From positions 2,170,001-2,234,000 of the forward strand of contig NC_009712.1 of NCBI RefSeq assembly GCF_000017625.1: a stretch of 64,000 nt of DNA, given 5' to 3'. Below, piece after piece: positions 9,476 through 17,636 of the stretch; the stretch's first letter is position 1; each line of letters starts with the position of its first letter. The stretch comes from Methanoregula boonei 6A8. Its GTDB lineage: Archaea > Halobacteriota > Methanomicrobia > Methanomicrobiales > Methanospirillaceae. The notes beneath the pieces are model-generated. The model worked only from the letters and a program-made list of their open reading frames with translations, ran no database searches and was not told the origin of the DNA. A program made the position numbers and the translations under genes.

Positions 9476-9485
9476 TTTTTATATA
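9476..9485 (+). promoter_or_regulatory. TATA box of the first REC-PAS-kinase gene
   Basis: TTTTTATATA is centred about 29 bases upstream of the ATG at 9510, which predicts transcription starting at or next to the start codon (leaderless mRNA). It is inferred from composition and spacing. Confidence 0.55.
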
Positions 9486-9509
9486 GCATAGCCCGGGATA
9501 CACATTCTC

Positions 9510-11492
9510 ATGGACGCAGGTGTCGAAAAACCCCGTATTTCGGTCCTGTACGTGGACGATGAACCCGGACTGCTCGAAATAGGGAAGCTGTTCCTGGAGG
9601 ACAACGGGGATGTCTGCGTTGATACCGAAACCTCGGCCCGGACTGCACTTGTAACCCTTGAAAAGACCGCGTACGATGCCATCATCTCGGATTACCAGAT
9701 GCCGGAGATGGATGGTCTTGCGTTCCTTGTGGAAGTAAGAAAACAGTTTCCTGAGATTCCATTCATCCTTTTTACCGGCCGGGGACGGGAAGAAGTGGTG
9801 ATCGAGGCGATCAACAACGGGGCCGATTTCTACCTCCAGAAAGGAGGAGAACCCATGTCCCAGTTCACTGAGCTTGCCCATAAGATCAGGCAGGCTGTGC
9901 GCCGGAGAAAGGCAGAACGAGCCCTCGAGGAGAGCCGGGATTATCTCAACCTGATATTTTCCTCGGTTAAGGCGGGGATTCTCGTGATCGATGCTGTAAG
10001 CCACGGGATTGTGGATATCAATCCCGCGGCAGCCGAAATGATCGGGCTCCCGCGGGAACAGATCGTCGGGAAAAACTGCCATAAGTATGTCTGCCCTGCC
10101 GAAACAGGAAAATGCCCGATCACCGATCTCGGCCATTCCGTGGACAATTCCGAGAAGATCCTTATCACGGCAGAGGGAAAACACATACCGATCATCAAGT
10201 ACGTTACCACGGTCATGCTCTCCGGAAAACCCTGCCTGCTTGAGACCTTTATCGATAATACGCAAAGAAAGCAGGCAGAGCAGGATCTCCGGAAGGCTTA
10301 CGACGAACTCAGGATGCACCAGGAAGAGATCCAGGCTGCGTACGCCGAACTTGCCGGAAACGAACAGATCCTTATGCATGATTATTCCACCCTTATCGAG
10401 AGCGAGCGGAGCCTCAAGGAGAGCGCGGAGCAGTTTAAGACCCTGTTTGATTCAGCAAACGATGCCATTTTCGTGGTTTCGGACGGCGTGTTTGTCCGCT
10501 GCAATGCCCGGACACGGGTCATTTTCGGCTGCTCCGATATCTCTGAGGTCCTTGGACACTCCCCGGCGGAATTTTCTCCCGAGTTCCAGCCCGATGGTAC
10601 GAGGTCCATGGAACGGGTCAGGGAAAACGATCGGGCCGCGCTGGAAGGGATCCCGCTTTTTTTTGAATGGGTACATACCCGGCGCGACGGGACACCCTTT
10701 TATACAGAGGTGTCGCTCAATGCCGTGGAAATTGGGGGGGAGATGTGCGTCCAGTCAATCGTGCGGGATATCTCGGACCGGAAACGAGCCGAGCAGGCTG
10801 CTGCACTTGCAAGCAGGAAGCTGTTTATGATGAACGAGTTTACCCGGCACGAGATCACCAACACCATCACCGGCCTTTTGGGGCTGGTGGATATGGCGTA
10901 CGGTATGCCGGCGGGCGAGGGTCGCGACCAGTTGAACCGGGAGATCAAGGGACTCGTTGTCGATATACAGAAACAGGTGGCGTTCACCAAGGAGTACCAG
11001 GAGGTCGGGGTCAAGGAGCCGCGGTGGCAACAGGTGCGGGAGATGATCCCGACCTCTTCCCGGCCGGGGATCCACGTCTCCCCCTCACTCGATGAGGTCG
11101 AGATCTTTGCCGATCCCCTGGTGGCCAAGATCTTTACCTATCTTGCCGAGAACGTGGTACGCCACGGTGAGCGGGCAACACGGATCACCATCGGGGCAGA
11201 GCAACACGGTTCCGGCCTGAAGGTTATTGTTGAGGATAACGGAGTCGGGGTGCCCGAAGCCATGAAGGCCGCAATTTTCGAGAAGAAGATTGGCGAGCGC
11301 AAAGGAATGGGCCTCTTTTTAGTCCGGGAGATCCTCGGGATCACCGGGATTACGATTGAGGAGACCGGAACGTTTGGCAAGGGGGCACGCTTTGAGATCC
11401 GGGTGCCGGAGGGAGGATTCCGGTATGGGAAGAACGGGAAGGCCGTAGCGGTGGAAGAGAAAATACCGGAGGGGGTGCCGGAGAGATCGTGA
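9510..11492 (+). CDS. REC-PAS-PAS sensor histidine kinase
   Basis: A 660-residue soluble signalling protein. Residues 10-125 are a receiver with phospho-acceptor D61 (IISDYQMPEMDG). PAS 1 (~142-255) holds a Cys cluster (C190, C195, C202 in NCHKYVCPAETGKCP). A coiled coil spans ~255-305 and PAS 2 ~306-425. The H-box is FTRHEITNTITG (H447), and the ATPase domain has N-box LAENVVRHGE, G1 DNGVGVP and G2 GMGLFLVREIL. With no membrane segment and the receiver at the N-terminus, it probably passes signals within the cytoplasm. The Cys cluster could bind a metal or heme; that is inference. A paralogue lies at 13744. Confidence 0.88.
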   Translation: MDAGVEKPRISVLYVDDEPGLLEIGKLFLEDNGDVCVDTETSARTALVTLEKTAYDAIISDYQMPEMDGLAFLVEVRKQFPEIPFILFTGRGREEVVIEAINNGADFYLQKGGEPMSQFTELAHKIRQAVRRRKAERALEESRDYLNLIFSSVKAGILVIDAVSHGIVDINPAAAEMIGLPREQIVGKNCHKYVCPAETGKCPITDLGHSVDNSEKILITAEGKHIPIIKYVTTVMLSGKPCLLETFIDNTQRKQAEQDLRKAYDELRMHQEEIQAAYAELAGNEQILMHDYSTLIESERSLKESAEQFKTLFDSANDAIFVVSDGVFVRCNARTRVIFGCSDISEVLGHSPAEFSPEFQPDGTRSMERVRENDRAALEGIPLFFEWVHTRRDGTPFYTEVSLNAVEIGGEMCVQSIVRDISDRKRAEQAAALASRKLFMMNEFTRHEITNTITGLLGLVDMAYGMPAGEGRDQLNREIKGLVVDIQKQVAFTKEYQEVGVKEPRWQQVREMIPTSSRPGIHVSPSLDEVEIFADPLVAKIFTYLAENVVRHGERATRITIGAEQHGSGLKVIVEDNGVGVPEAMKAAIFEKKIGERKGMGLFLVREILGITGITIEETGTFGKGARFEIRVPEGGFRYGKNGKAVAVEEKIPEGVPERS

Positions 11493-11507
11493 GGGGGATC
11501 CCCCCTC

Positions 11508-11848
11508 AAAAAAATTGGTCACCCCCCTCCCCCCACGTAGCGTTCCGCAAAAAAAATGATCGGTCCGATCGATTTCAAAATCGGTCGGGGTGACCTCTTT
11601 ACTTCCAGTATCGCAACATGTGCCTCCACTGGAGGTTCCGGCGAGACGGGGTGATCGGTCCGATCGTTTCTGAAATTGGCCGGACCAACCGATTCCGGAA
11701 TTGGTCGGGGCGGCCGCTCTTGCAGCAGTATCATAGGTAGCCCCCTCCCCCCACTTGCTGCTCCGCTAAAAAATTGATCGGACCGATCGACCTCATAATC
11801 GGTCGCCCGGCCCTTTGCTCGTGCAGGGAGAAACCATGGTTCCGAAAA
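11508..11848 (+). repeat. dispersed structured repeat, copy A
   Basis: About 340 bp of non-coding sequence that recurs at 36497-36842 (same strand) and 51803-52150 (opposite strand). It contains GATCGGTCCGATC at 11558-11570 and 11653-11665 and GATCGGACCGATC at 11776-11788. A 9-bp inverted repeat, GGTCACCCC (11517-11525) and GGGGTGACC (11587-11595), encloses the first module. A near-palindrome is centred on ATTCCGGAAT near 11697. The two ends are direct repeats of about 60 bp: a C-rich tract, a CCGC-plus-poly-A tract and then a GATCGG palindrome. It lies between the ends of two convergent genes. No terminal inverted repeats or transposase are seen. Confidence 0.88.
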
Positions 11849-11991
11849 AAGCCTGATTTTGCAGCTGAAGATTAAAAGAAAAAAGATCGGGTTTGTTGGA
11901 TTCCCTTTCGCGAAGGTACCCTGCCCTGGCTTTTTGGGATTAAAGCAGGGAAGATTCCCTCAAATTCCCAAAGAGAAGGTTACTGCCCCGT
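11849..11991. other. non-coding spacer with possible terminator hairpins
   Basis: This completes the 500-bp gap between the kinase and the convergent lipoprotein gene. CCCTGC near 11920 can pair with GCAGGG near 11946, and short T-runs sit nearby, so this may be the transcription end for one or both genes. Nothing else is visible. Confidence 0.35.
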
Positions 11992-12543
11992 TCACTTCGA
12001 GGTTGCCTCAATCACGATGCTGAAGGTGTTGGCAGCGGATGACGGACCTTCCCAGGAACGCATGTAGACCGCCTGGAACGTGTACGTGCCCACCGTGTCA
12101 GGCGCAAGGAGCCACTCGTGGTACCCGCCGGCCCCGATCAGGGAAGAGTTCGGCGCAACATAGGTATCCGAGACCACGGAGAGGCCTTTTGAAACCGTGG
12201 CGTTCCACTGGTATCCCGTAGTCGGGTTCTCCGCGAGGGTGACAAGAACCTGGTTGCTGGCCGGGATGGTCAGAATATCCCCGTTCGATGAGCTGTTCAC
12301 CGGAATCGTGGTTGCTGAATTGCCGGAAGTGGTGGGTGTTGGTGTCATGGTCTGTACAATGGAGGAGGTAGTCGAAATGGCCGTTGCTGCCGGTACGCTG
12401 GCAACGGGTGTAGTCGCCACAGGAACCGCCGTGGCAGCCGGTGTGGCCGGGGCGGGTGCGGCATTTTGCGTGCATCCTGCAATTACAAGGGCTGCAAGGA
12501 TAAGGGTGCAGCACAGCGCCCCCATAACGTAAGATTTCCTCAT
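11992..12543 (-). CDS. chagasin-like (I42) cysteine protease inhibitor lipoprotein
   Basis: A 183-residue exported protein. The N-terminus is a lipoprotein signal with lipobox LVIAGC (C24), followed by a ~65-residue Ala/Thr/Pro/Ser-rich linker. The C-terminal ~100 residues carry the three chagasin loops: NPTTGYQW (106-113), a GAGGYHEW segment (138-145) and RSWE (163-166). Members block papain-type cysteine proteases by inserting these loops in the active site. The ATG at 12543 is preceded by AGGTGA; an in-frame GTG at 12552 is less likely. The gene diverges from the cation efflux gene. Confidence 0.85.
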   Translation of the reverse strand: MRKSYVMGALCCTLILAALVIAGCTQNAAPAPATPAATAVPVATTPVASVPAATAISTTSSIVQTMTPTPTTSGNSATTIPVNSSSNGDILTIPASNQVLVTLAENPTTGYQWNATVSKGLSVVSDTYVAPNSSLIGAGGYHEWLLAPDTVGTYTFQAVYMRSWEGPSSAANTFSIVIEATSK

Positions 12544-12550
12544 TCTGGTC

Positions 12551-12603
12551 ACCTGTTAAACAAACAGGTTATCGCGCGAATTTTTAATAAATCTGGCGAT
12601 AAC
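12551..12603. promoter_or_regulatory. divergent promoter region with two inverted repeats
   Basis: Between the lipoprotein and cation efflux genes, ACCTGTT (12551-12557) and AACAGGT (12563-12569) form a 7-bp inverted repeat. GTTATCGC (12568-12575) and GCGATAAC (12596-12603) form an 8-bp inverted repeat that brackets the AT-rich TTTTTAATAAA. The second pair surrounds the likely TATA element and is a candidate operator. The role is inferred. Confidence 0.45.
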
Positions 12604-12688
12604 TACGATTCCTTTTGCAGTCAACCATCGCGCCCGGAAAAAAACGATCTCCCTTTTAGCCTCCCGGCCCAAACATCTCCGGGATCCT

Positions 12689-13624
12689 ATGAGTGAGGGT
12701 GCGGGAGATATCAGTACGACCCCGGGGGCCACCGCTTCAAAAGAGAAGACGGTTGTATTGAGCCTCCTCTGCGACATCGGGCTCTGGCTGCCTGAGATCG
12801 CCGCGGTCGTCCTCTCTGGTTCTGTGACTCTCTTTGCCGATGTCATGAAGGATGGCAACGAGATCCTTGCCACGGTCTTTGCGCTTGCCATCCTCCTCAA
12901 GATGAAGAAGGGAGGTGAGTTCAAATACGATTACGGGATGGGCAAATTCGAGACGTTCACCCGGAGTGCCACCGGCGTGGTGATGCTGGTCTCCATCATT
13001 ATCATATTCTTTGCCGCATTCCACCGCATCTTCGTCCCCGAACCCCTCCAGACTGCAGGAGCCTACCTCGCCATACCCTTAATGGTCATCTCTGCCATCA
13101 TCGATACGTACCTCTGGAAGAAAAACTACCGCATCTCCCTTTCTGATCCCTCGCCCATCATGGAGGCCCAGTGGCGGCTTCGGCGGACCAAGTCATTTGC
13201 CGATATCGCAGTCCTGCTCTCGCTGGTGCTCTCGTTTGCCCTGATCGGCTATTCCTGGTCCACCTACATCGATCCGGTGATCTCATTTGTGATCATCGGC
13301 TTCCTCCTCATTGCAGGGTTCCGGGAGATCTCCTCCTCACTCCCCGATCTCTTCGATAAAACACTCGAAGAGGAACTCCAGATCGTCATCCTCCACGAAC
13401 TTTCTGCCTTCTTTACCGAGTACGAAGGGTTCTACGGGGTCCGCTCCCGAAGGTCAGGCAGCAAGATCTATATCGATATCTTTCTTGGATTTGACCCCGG
13501 GCTCAGGATGGGCGAGGTGCAGGCCACATGCGACCGGCTCAGGGCCGCCCTTGAGCAGAAGATTTCCGGCAGTGTGGTCTCTATCGTCCCCACCAGTGAG
13601 CCGGCAGGACCGGCGCACAGGTAA
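12689..13624 (+). CDS. cation diffusion facilitator family transporter
   Basis: A 311-residue membrane protein with about six hydrophobic segments and a C-terminal cytoplasmic domain of ~90 residues. The second helix has the acidic metal site as LFADVMKD (D51 and D55), where many CDF proteins have HxxxD. The fifth-helix site is reduced to SFADIAVLL. The C-terminal domain has the CDF beta-alpha-beta character (YEGFYGVRSRRSGSKIYIDI). It should export a divalent metal in exchange for protons; the altered sites make the metal uncertain. The divergent promoter carries candidate operators. Confidence 0.85.
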   Translation: MSEGAGDISTTPGATASKEKTVVLSLLCDIGLWLPEIAAVVLSGSVTLFADVMKDGNEILATVFALAILLKMKKGGEFKYDYGMGKFETFTRSATGVVMLVSIIIIFFAAFHRIFVPEPLQTAGAYLAIPLMVISAIIDTYLWKKNYRISLSDPSPIMEAQWRLRRTKSFADIAVLLSLVLSFALIGYSWSTYIDPVISFVIIGFLLIAGFREISSSLPDLFDKTLEEELQIVILHELSAFFTEYEGFYGVRSRRSGSKIYIDIFLGFDPGLRMGEVQATCDRLRAALEQKISGSVVSIVPTSEPAGPAHR

Positions 13625-13743
13625 CCTTTTTCCACGGCTACAACAGGTGGTTTCTCCTCCCCGGGGGCGAGGGGATGTTTCACCGGAAAAGAAACTGTTT
13701 AATAACGCGCACGACAACCCGATCGTATCGGGTGTATGTTTTC

Positions 13744-16044
13744 GTGATACATGTTCTTTCTATCGACGACGAACCCGCCCTGCTCGATCTTACCCGGCTC
13801 TTTCTTGAAAACACCGGGGAATTTGCCGTAACGTCAGCCGTCTCCGCAGAGGAGGCACTTGAGATCCTTAAGACCCGGAGGTACGACGCGATCGTCTCGG
13901 ATTACCAGATGCCCGGCATGAACGGGATCACCCTTTTGCAGCACATCAGAGGTGCAGGAGATACCACCCCGGTAATCATTTTCACCGGGAGGGGACGTGA
14001 AGAGGTGGTCATAGAAGCGATCAACAGCGGTGCCGACTCTTATCTCCAGAAAGGGGGAAACCCAAAGGCCCAGTTTGTCGAACTCGCAGAGAAGCTCCGC
14101 CAGATTGTCCGGCGATCGCGGGCCGAAGGAGCCCTCCGCAAGGCAGAGGCACGGTACCGGGCGCTCTTCCAGAATGCCTCGGACATTATCCGGATCCTGG
14201 ATCACCAGGGCAGGATCGCGTACGATTCTCCCTCAGCCGCAAAGATCCTCGGGTATGCACCCGGTTCCCTGGAGGGGCGGAATCCTCTTGATTTTGTCCA
14301 TCCCGAAGATCGCGACCGGATCCAATCCGATCTGGCCCTGGTCTATAAAAAGAAAAACCCGGGAACGCCCTCCGAGTTCCGGATACAAAAAGCAGACGGC
14401 AGGTATATCTGGGTCGAATCCATCGCCTCCAACCTGATAGGAGAGGAAGACGTCGATGGCGTGGTGGTTACCACCCGCCCGATCACAGAGCGTAAGGAGG
14501 CAGAGATGCGGCAGAAGAAAAATCATGAGGAGCTCTTTGCCGCATTCGAGCAGCTGACGGCAACCGAGGAGGAACTCCGCCAGAACTACAACGAGCTTGC
14601 CGCAAGCGAACAGCGGAGGATGGAAACAGATCGCATGGTACGCGCCTCCGAAACCTTTCTCAAAAACATCATCACTGACGTCAGTGAAGGCATTGTAGCC
14701 CTGGACTCTTCCCTGCGCATTACGCTCTGGAACCCGTTTATGGAAACCCTCACCGGGATCCCTTCTTTGCGGGTGATGGGAAAACGGCTGGACGAGATCT
14801 TCCCCCAGTCCAAGAATACCGGCATCCTTGCCATGATCGAACAGGCACGTACCGGGGAAACAGTGGAGACTGCCGATCTCCCGGTCCTGCTGAATGCGAA
14901 AAAGGAGACCCCGATCTGGGTGCGGGGAATTGCCTCCCCCTTAAAAGACCACGAAGGTTCGATCACTGGCGTAATCGGGGTTGTCCAGGATATTACTGCA
15001 CGCAAGAGAGCGGAGCTGGCATTGCAGGAAGCCACCCGTGAGCTCCACGAAAGCGAGGAGAAGTACCGGACGGTCTTTGAGGCAAAAAACGACCCCCTCC
15101 TCCTCGCCGATGCGGAAACAAGGCGTATCATCGATCTCAACCAGGCGGCAGAAGATTTATACGGGTATTCCCGCAGTGAGATGCTCGGGATGACGCTGCT
15201 GGAGCTCTCTGCTGAACCGGAGAAGACAAAGGAGGTCCTCGACCAACGGGTTCCCCGGGTTGCCCTGCGCTACCACAGAAAAAAAGACGGCCTGGTCTTT
15301 CCCGCCGATATTGCGCTTGCCTGGTTCTCTTTTAAAGAAAGATCCGTGCTTATCCTCTCCATCCGGGATCTGACCGGCGTCCAGCAGATCGGCGATGCCC
15401 TCCGGATCGCAAACGTCAAGCTCAACCTGCTTATCGGGGTAACCCGCCACGACGTGCTAAATTCACTTACCCTGCTTTTGGCCTATAACGGGTTCCTCAG
15501 GGACCGCGAGGTCGATGATCCGACCCGGGACCTTCTTGAGAAACAGGAAAAGGCCCTGCTTGCGATCCGCAGCCAGATTGAGTTCACCCGCACCTATGAC
15601 GATCTCGGTATCAAGGCCCCGGTCTGGCAGCATGTGGGAAATACCGCGGTACGGGCCTATGCGCAGTTTATCCATACCATCTCATTTACCTGCGAGACCG
15701 GCGACCTTGAGATCTATGCGGATCCGATGCTCGAGAAGGTCTTCTACAACCTGTTTGACAATGCATTCCGGTATGGTGAAGGTGTCACCAGGATCCGGCT
15801 GTACGGGGAAGTAGACGGAACCGACCTGCTCCTCTTTTTCGAGGATAATGGGATTGGCATCGCTGATAGCCAGAAGAGCCGGATCTTCTCCCGGGGCATT
15901 GGCAAAAATACCGGCCTTGGACTCTTTTTAACCCGGGAGATCCTTGCCATTACCCGTATCGGAATCGCAGAGACCGGGGAGTACCGGAAAGGGGCGCGGT
16001 TCGCACTCCGGGTGCCCCGGGGTGCATACCGCCTGATGAAGTGA
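13744..16044 (+). CDS. REC-PAS(3) sensor histidine kinase
   Basis: A 766-residue soluble signalling protein. The receiver (residues 1-120) has D53 in IVSDYQMPGMNG, followed by PAS 1 (~133-250), PAS 2 (~300-420), PAS 3 (~435-545), a histidine-containing helix VTRHDVLNSLTLL (H569) and an ATPase domain with LFDNAFRYGEG, EDNGIGI and GLGLFLTREIL. The receiver shares TGRGREEVVIEAIN with the kinase at 9510, so the two are paralogues separated by about 2 kb. The frame is open upstream to 13675, but the GTG at 13744 gives the normal receiver start MIHVLSIDDEP. The sensed signals are unknown. Confidence 0.87.
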   Translation: MIHVLSIDDEPALLDLTRLFLENTGEFAVTSAVSAEEALEILKTRRYDAIVSDYQMPGMNGITLLQHIRGAGDTTPVIIFTGRGREEVVIEAINSGADSYLQKGGNPKAQFVELAEKLRQIVRRSRAEGALRKAEARYRALFQNASDIIRILDHQGRIAYDSPSAAKILGYAPGSLEGRNPLDFVHPEDRDRIQSDLALVYKKKNPGTPSEFRIQKADGRYIWVESIASNLIGEEDVDGVVVTTRPITERKEAEMRQKKNHEELFAAFEQLTATEEELRQNYNELAASEQRRMETDRMVRASETFLKNIITDVSEGIVALDSSLRITLWNPFMETLTGIPSLRVMGKRLDEIFPQSKNTGILAMIEQARTGETVETADLPVLLNAKKETPIWVRGIASPLKDHEGSITGVIGVVQDITARKRAELALQEATRELHESEEKYRTVFEAKNDPLLLADAETRRIIDLNQAAEDLYGYSRSEMLGMTLLELSAEPEKTKEVLDQRVPRVALRYHRKKDGLVFPADIALAWFSFKERSVLILSIRDLTGVQQIGDALRIANVKLNLLIGVTRHDVLNSLTLLLAYNGFLRDREVDDPTRDLLEKQEKALLAIRSQIEFTRTYDDLGIKAPVWQHVGNTAVRAYAQFIHTISFTCETGDLEIYADPMLEKVFYNLFDNAFRYGEGVTRIRLYGEVDGTDLLLFFEDNGIGIADSQKSRIFSRGIGKNTGLGLFLTREILAITRIGIAETGEYRKGARFALRVPRGAYRLMK

Positions 16045-16099
16045 AACCCGTAATCCTTTCAGGGTATGACCCGGCACGTAATCCGGGAAACTGTGTACA

Positions 16100-17041
16100 T
16101 CACGCGTCTGCGATCCCGTCAGCGTAATGGTGGGGTCCCGGGTGGACGATTTCTATCAGTGACCGCTCAAAGCACTCGTCCTCGCGGATCAGGCGGGAAA
16201 TATACCCGAGGGTATGAAGCGTTTGTGCGAACTTCATGGTGGACGCGATATACTCCGGCGGCAGCGCCGCGCAGTATTTCGGTGAGATCCGGTAGGTTTC
16301 AAGAACAAAACCTGGGTCCACCATCCCGGTTGTCCCTGCCACGATCCGTGCACATGCAGCCGGGTCACTGCGGATCCACTCGCATGCAGCCTCATGGGCG
16401 GTTAAAAACCGGGTAAGGAGATCGCGATTTTTAAGCATCCTGCGCATCACCACGATGCCATAGCTGGGATTGAACGGCCAGAGCCGGTCCGGCGGGATCA
16501 CGATCCTGCCATTCCCGTACGTCCGGGCAGTTGTTGCAAGCGCCGGGGTACCGGCGGCAGCGGCAATCTCCTTCTGTACGAGTGCATCGGAGAGGAAGTC
16601 TGCCCAGGGATAGTTGCGCACGGAGATGTCCGGCCTCCTGTTCTTTTCCAGCAGATCGGTAACGATCACATCATGAATGGAGCCTTTCGGGGGTGTCCCG
16701 ATCGCTTTTCCTGCAAGCTGGGAAAAGAACGCCTGCATGCTGCCGCATTCATCAAGGGTCCGGATCGTACTGTCCGCAATCATGACCGTTCCTTCGATAT
16801 GGCCGCCGGCGATACAGGCAAGTTCCAGCCCCCGGTCGATCCCTATGATGACCGGTGGCATACCGATATACCCAAGGTCAAGCCGCCCTGCCTGCATTGC
16901 ACTGATGATATCCGGCCCCGAGGGGAAGAGCGACCAGGTTGCACGGACACCCCGTTGTGCAAGAAGATCCGAGCCGCGGAGCAGGAACGCAGTATGGTAA
17001 AGGGTGGAGAGATGGCCGATCCTGATGGTCTCATCCGGCAT
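16100..17041 (-). CDS. NMT1/SsuA-like periplasmic-binding-protein-fold protein without signal peptide
   Basis: A 313-residue protein with the nitrate/sulfonate/THI5-type solute-binding fold (IRIGHLSTLYHTAFLL at the start; AGRLDLGYIGMPPVIIG; KGSIHDVIVTDLL). The N-terminus begins directly with the first beta strand, with no signal peptide, lipobox or membrane helix, so it is probably cytoplasmic. No permease gene is nearby. Other cytoplasmic members of this fold are enzymes (MqnA, THI5) or ligand sensors, so an uncharacterised enzymatic or sensing role is plausible. It lies three bases downstream of the HTH gene in the same operon. Confidence 0.78.
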   Translation of the reverse strand: MPDETIRIGHLSTLYHTAFLLRGSDLLAQRGVRATWSLFPSGPDIISAMQAGRLDLGYIGMPPVIIGIDRGLELACIAGGHIEGTVMIADSTIRTLDECGSMQAFFSQLAGKAIGTPPKGSIHDVIVTDLLEKNRRPDISVRNYPWADFLSDALVQKEIAAAAGTPALATTARTYGNGRIVIPPDRLWPFNPSYGIVVMRRMLKNRDLLTRFLTAHEAACEWIRSDPAACARIVAGTTGMVDPGFVLETYRISPKYCAALPPEYIASTMKFAQTLHTLGYISRLIREDECFERSLIEIVHPGPHHYADGIADA

Positions 17042-17044
17042 GAT

Positions 17045-17533
17045 TTATCCGACCTTTCTGAGTACAGCGTCGATAGCTTCATCCACGCAGGAGAGTTCGG
17101 GGCGGAGCATTCCCACGGGTACATCGACAATCTTCTCGACCATCGTTGCAAGGATCGGGGCGCAGATGATCCCCGATGCCCCGTCCTTTTCCGCCCGGGC
17201 GGCAGCGACAATGCATTCGTCAAGGGAGTGAGCGGAGTACCCCCGTATGACATATTTCTGCCCCCCGGCTTCCACTTCCCGGGTGGTAAAAGAATCGAGC
17301 AGGAATTTTGCCGCAATCACCGCGATAAACCGGTTGCGCTCCGGTTCTAATACAGACACGATCTTTTTTACCGTGGATAGGCGGGGATCCCGCTCCCCCA
17401 CCGTCACTTTGTACAGGGTAGAAACAGGGATACCGGTCAGTTCCGCGAGCTCTTTTACCGTCAGGTTCTTGCGTTCCAGTTCTTCGTTGAGGGCCGTAGT
17501 GAAATCGATCTCAAATATCCGTTTCGAGAACAT
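17045..17533 (-). CDS. HTH transcriptional regulator with C-terminal sensor-like domain
   Basis: A 162-residue protein. An XRE-type helix-turn-helix lies at residues ~12-60 (LTVKELAELTGIPVSTLYKV). The C-terminal half (KDGASGIICAPILATMVEKI, then VDVPVGML) resembles the nucleotide-like ligand domain at the N-terminus of PrpR-type regulators, so it may respond to a small molecule. It starts the operon that includes the solute-binding-like gene and diverges from the ABC ATPase gene, making it the obvious candidate regulator of both units. The ATG lies about 30 bases from a TATA element, so its mRNA is probably leaderless. Confidence 0.82.
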   Translation of the reverse strand: MFSKRIFEIDFTTALNEELERKNLTVKELAELTGIPVSTLYKVTVGERDPRLSTVKKIVSVLEPERNRFIAVIAAKFLLDSFTTREVEAGGQKYVIRGYSAHSLDECIVAAARAEKDGASGIICAPILATMVEKIVDVPVGMLRPELSCVDEAIDAVLRKVG

Positions 17534-17559
17534 ATTATCCTTTATGTGGTATTTTTAGG

Positions 17560-17579
17560 ATTATAATTGTTACTATAAG
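17560..17579. promoter_or_regulatory. shared divergent promoter elements
   Basis: ATTATAAT at 17560-17567 is its own reverse complement and sits ~27-34 bases from the HTH start. ACTATAAGG follows at 17572. These probably serve as TATA boxes for the HTH gene on one side and the ABC ATPase gene on the other. They are inferred from composition and spacing. Confidence 0.5.
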
Positions 17580-17636
17580 GTTAATTTTTTTGTAAAATTG
17601 GAAAGCTATTTGAAGAATCCCGCAGATGATCATGCG

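Noticed and set aside
11519-11734. Open reading frames across the three repeat copies that give similar peptides (for example GPANFRNDRTD)
   Set aside because: The peptides are alike because the DNA is repeated. Frames are open on both strands, lengths differ and lack shared start and stop positions, and the palindromes explain the sequence better.
11508-11848. The repeat as a MITE or insertion sequence remnant
   Set aside because: The ends are direct rather than inverted repeats, no target-site duplication is clear, and there is no transposase. The possibility is kept only as a test once more copies are known.
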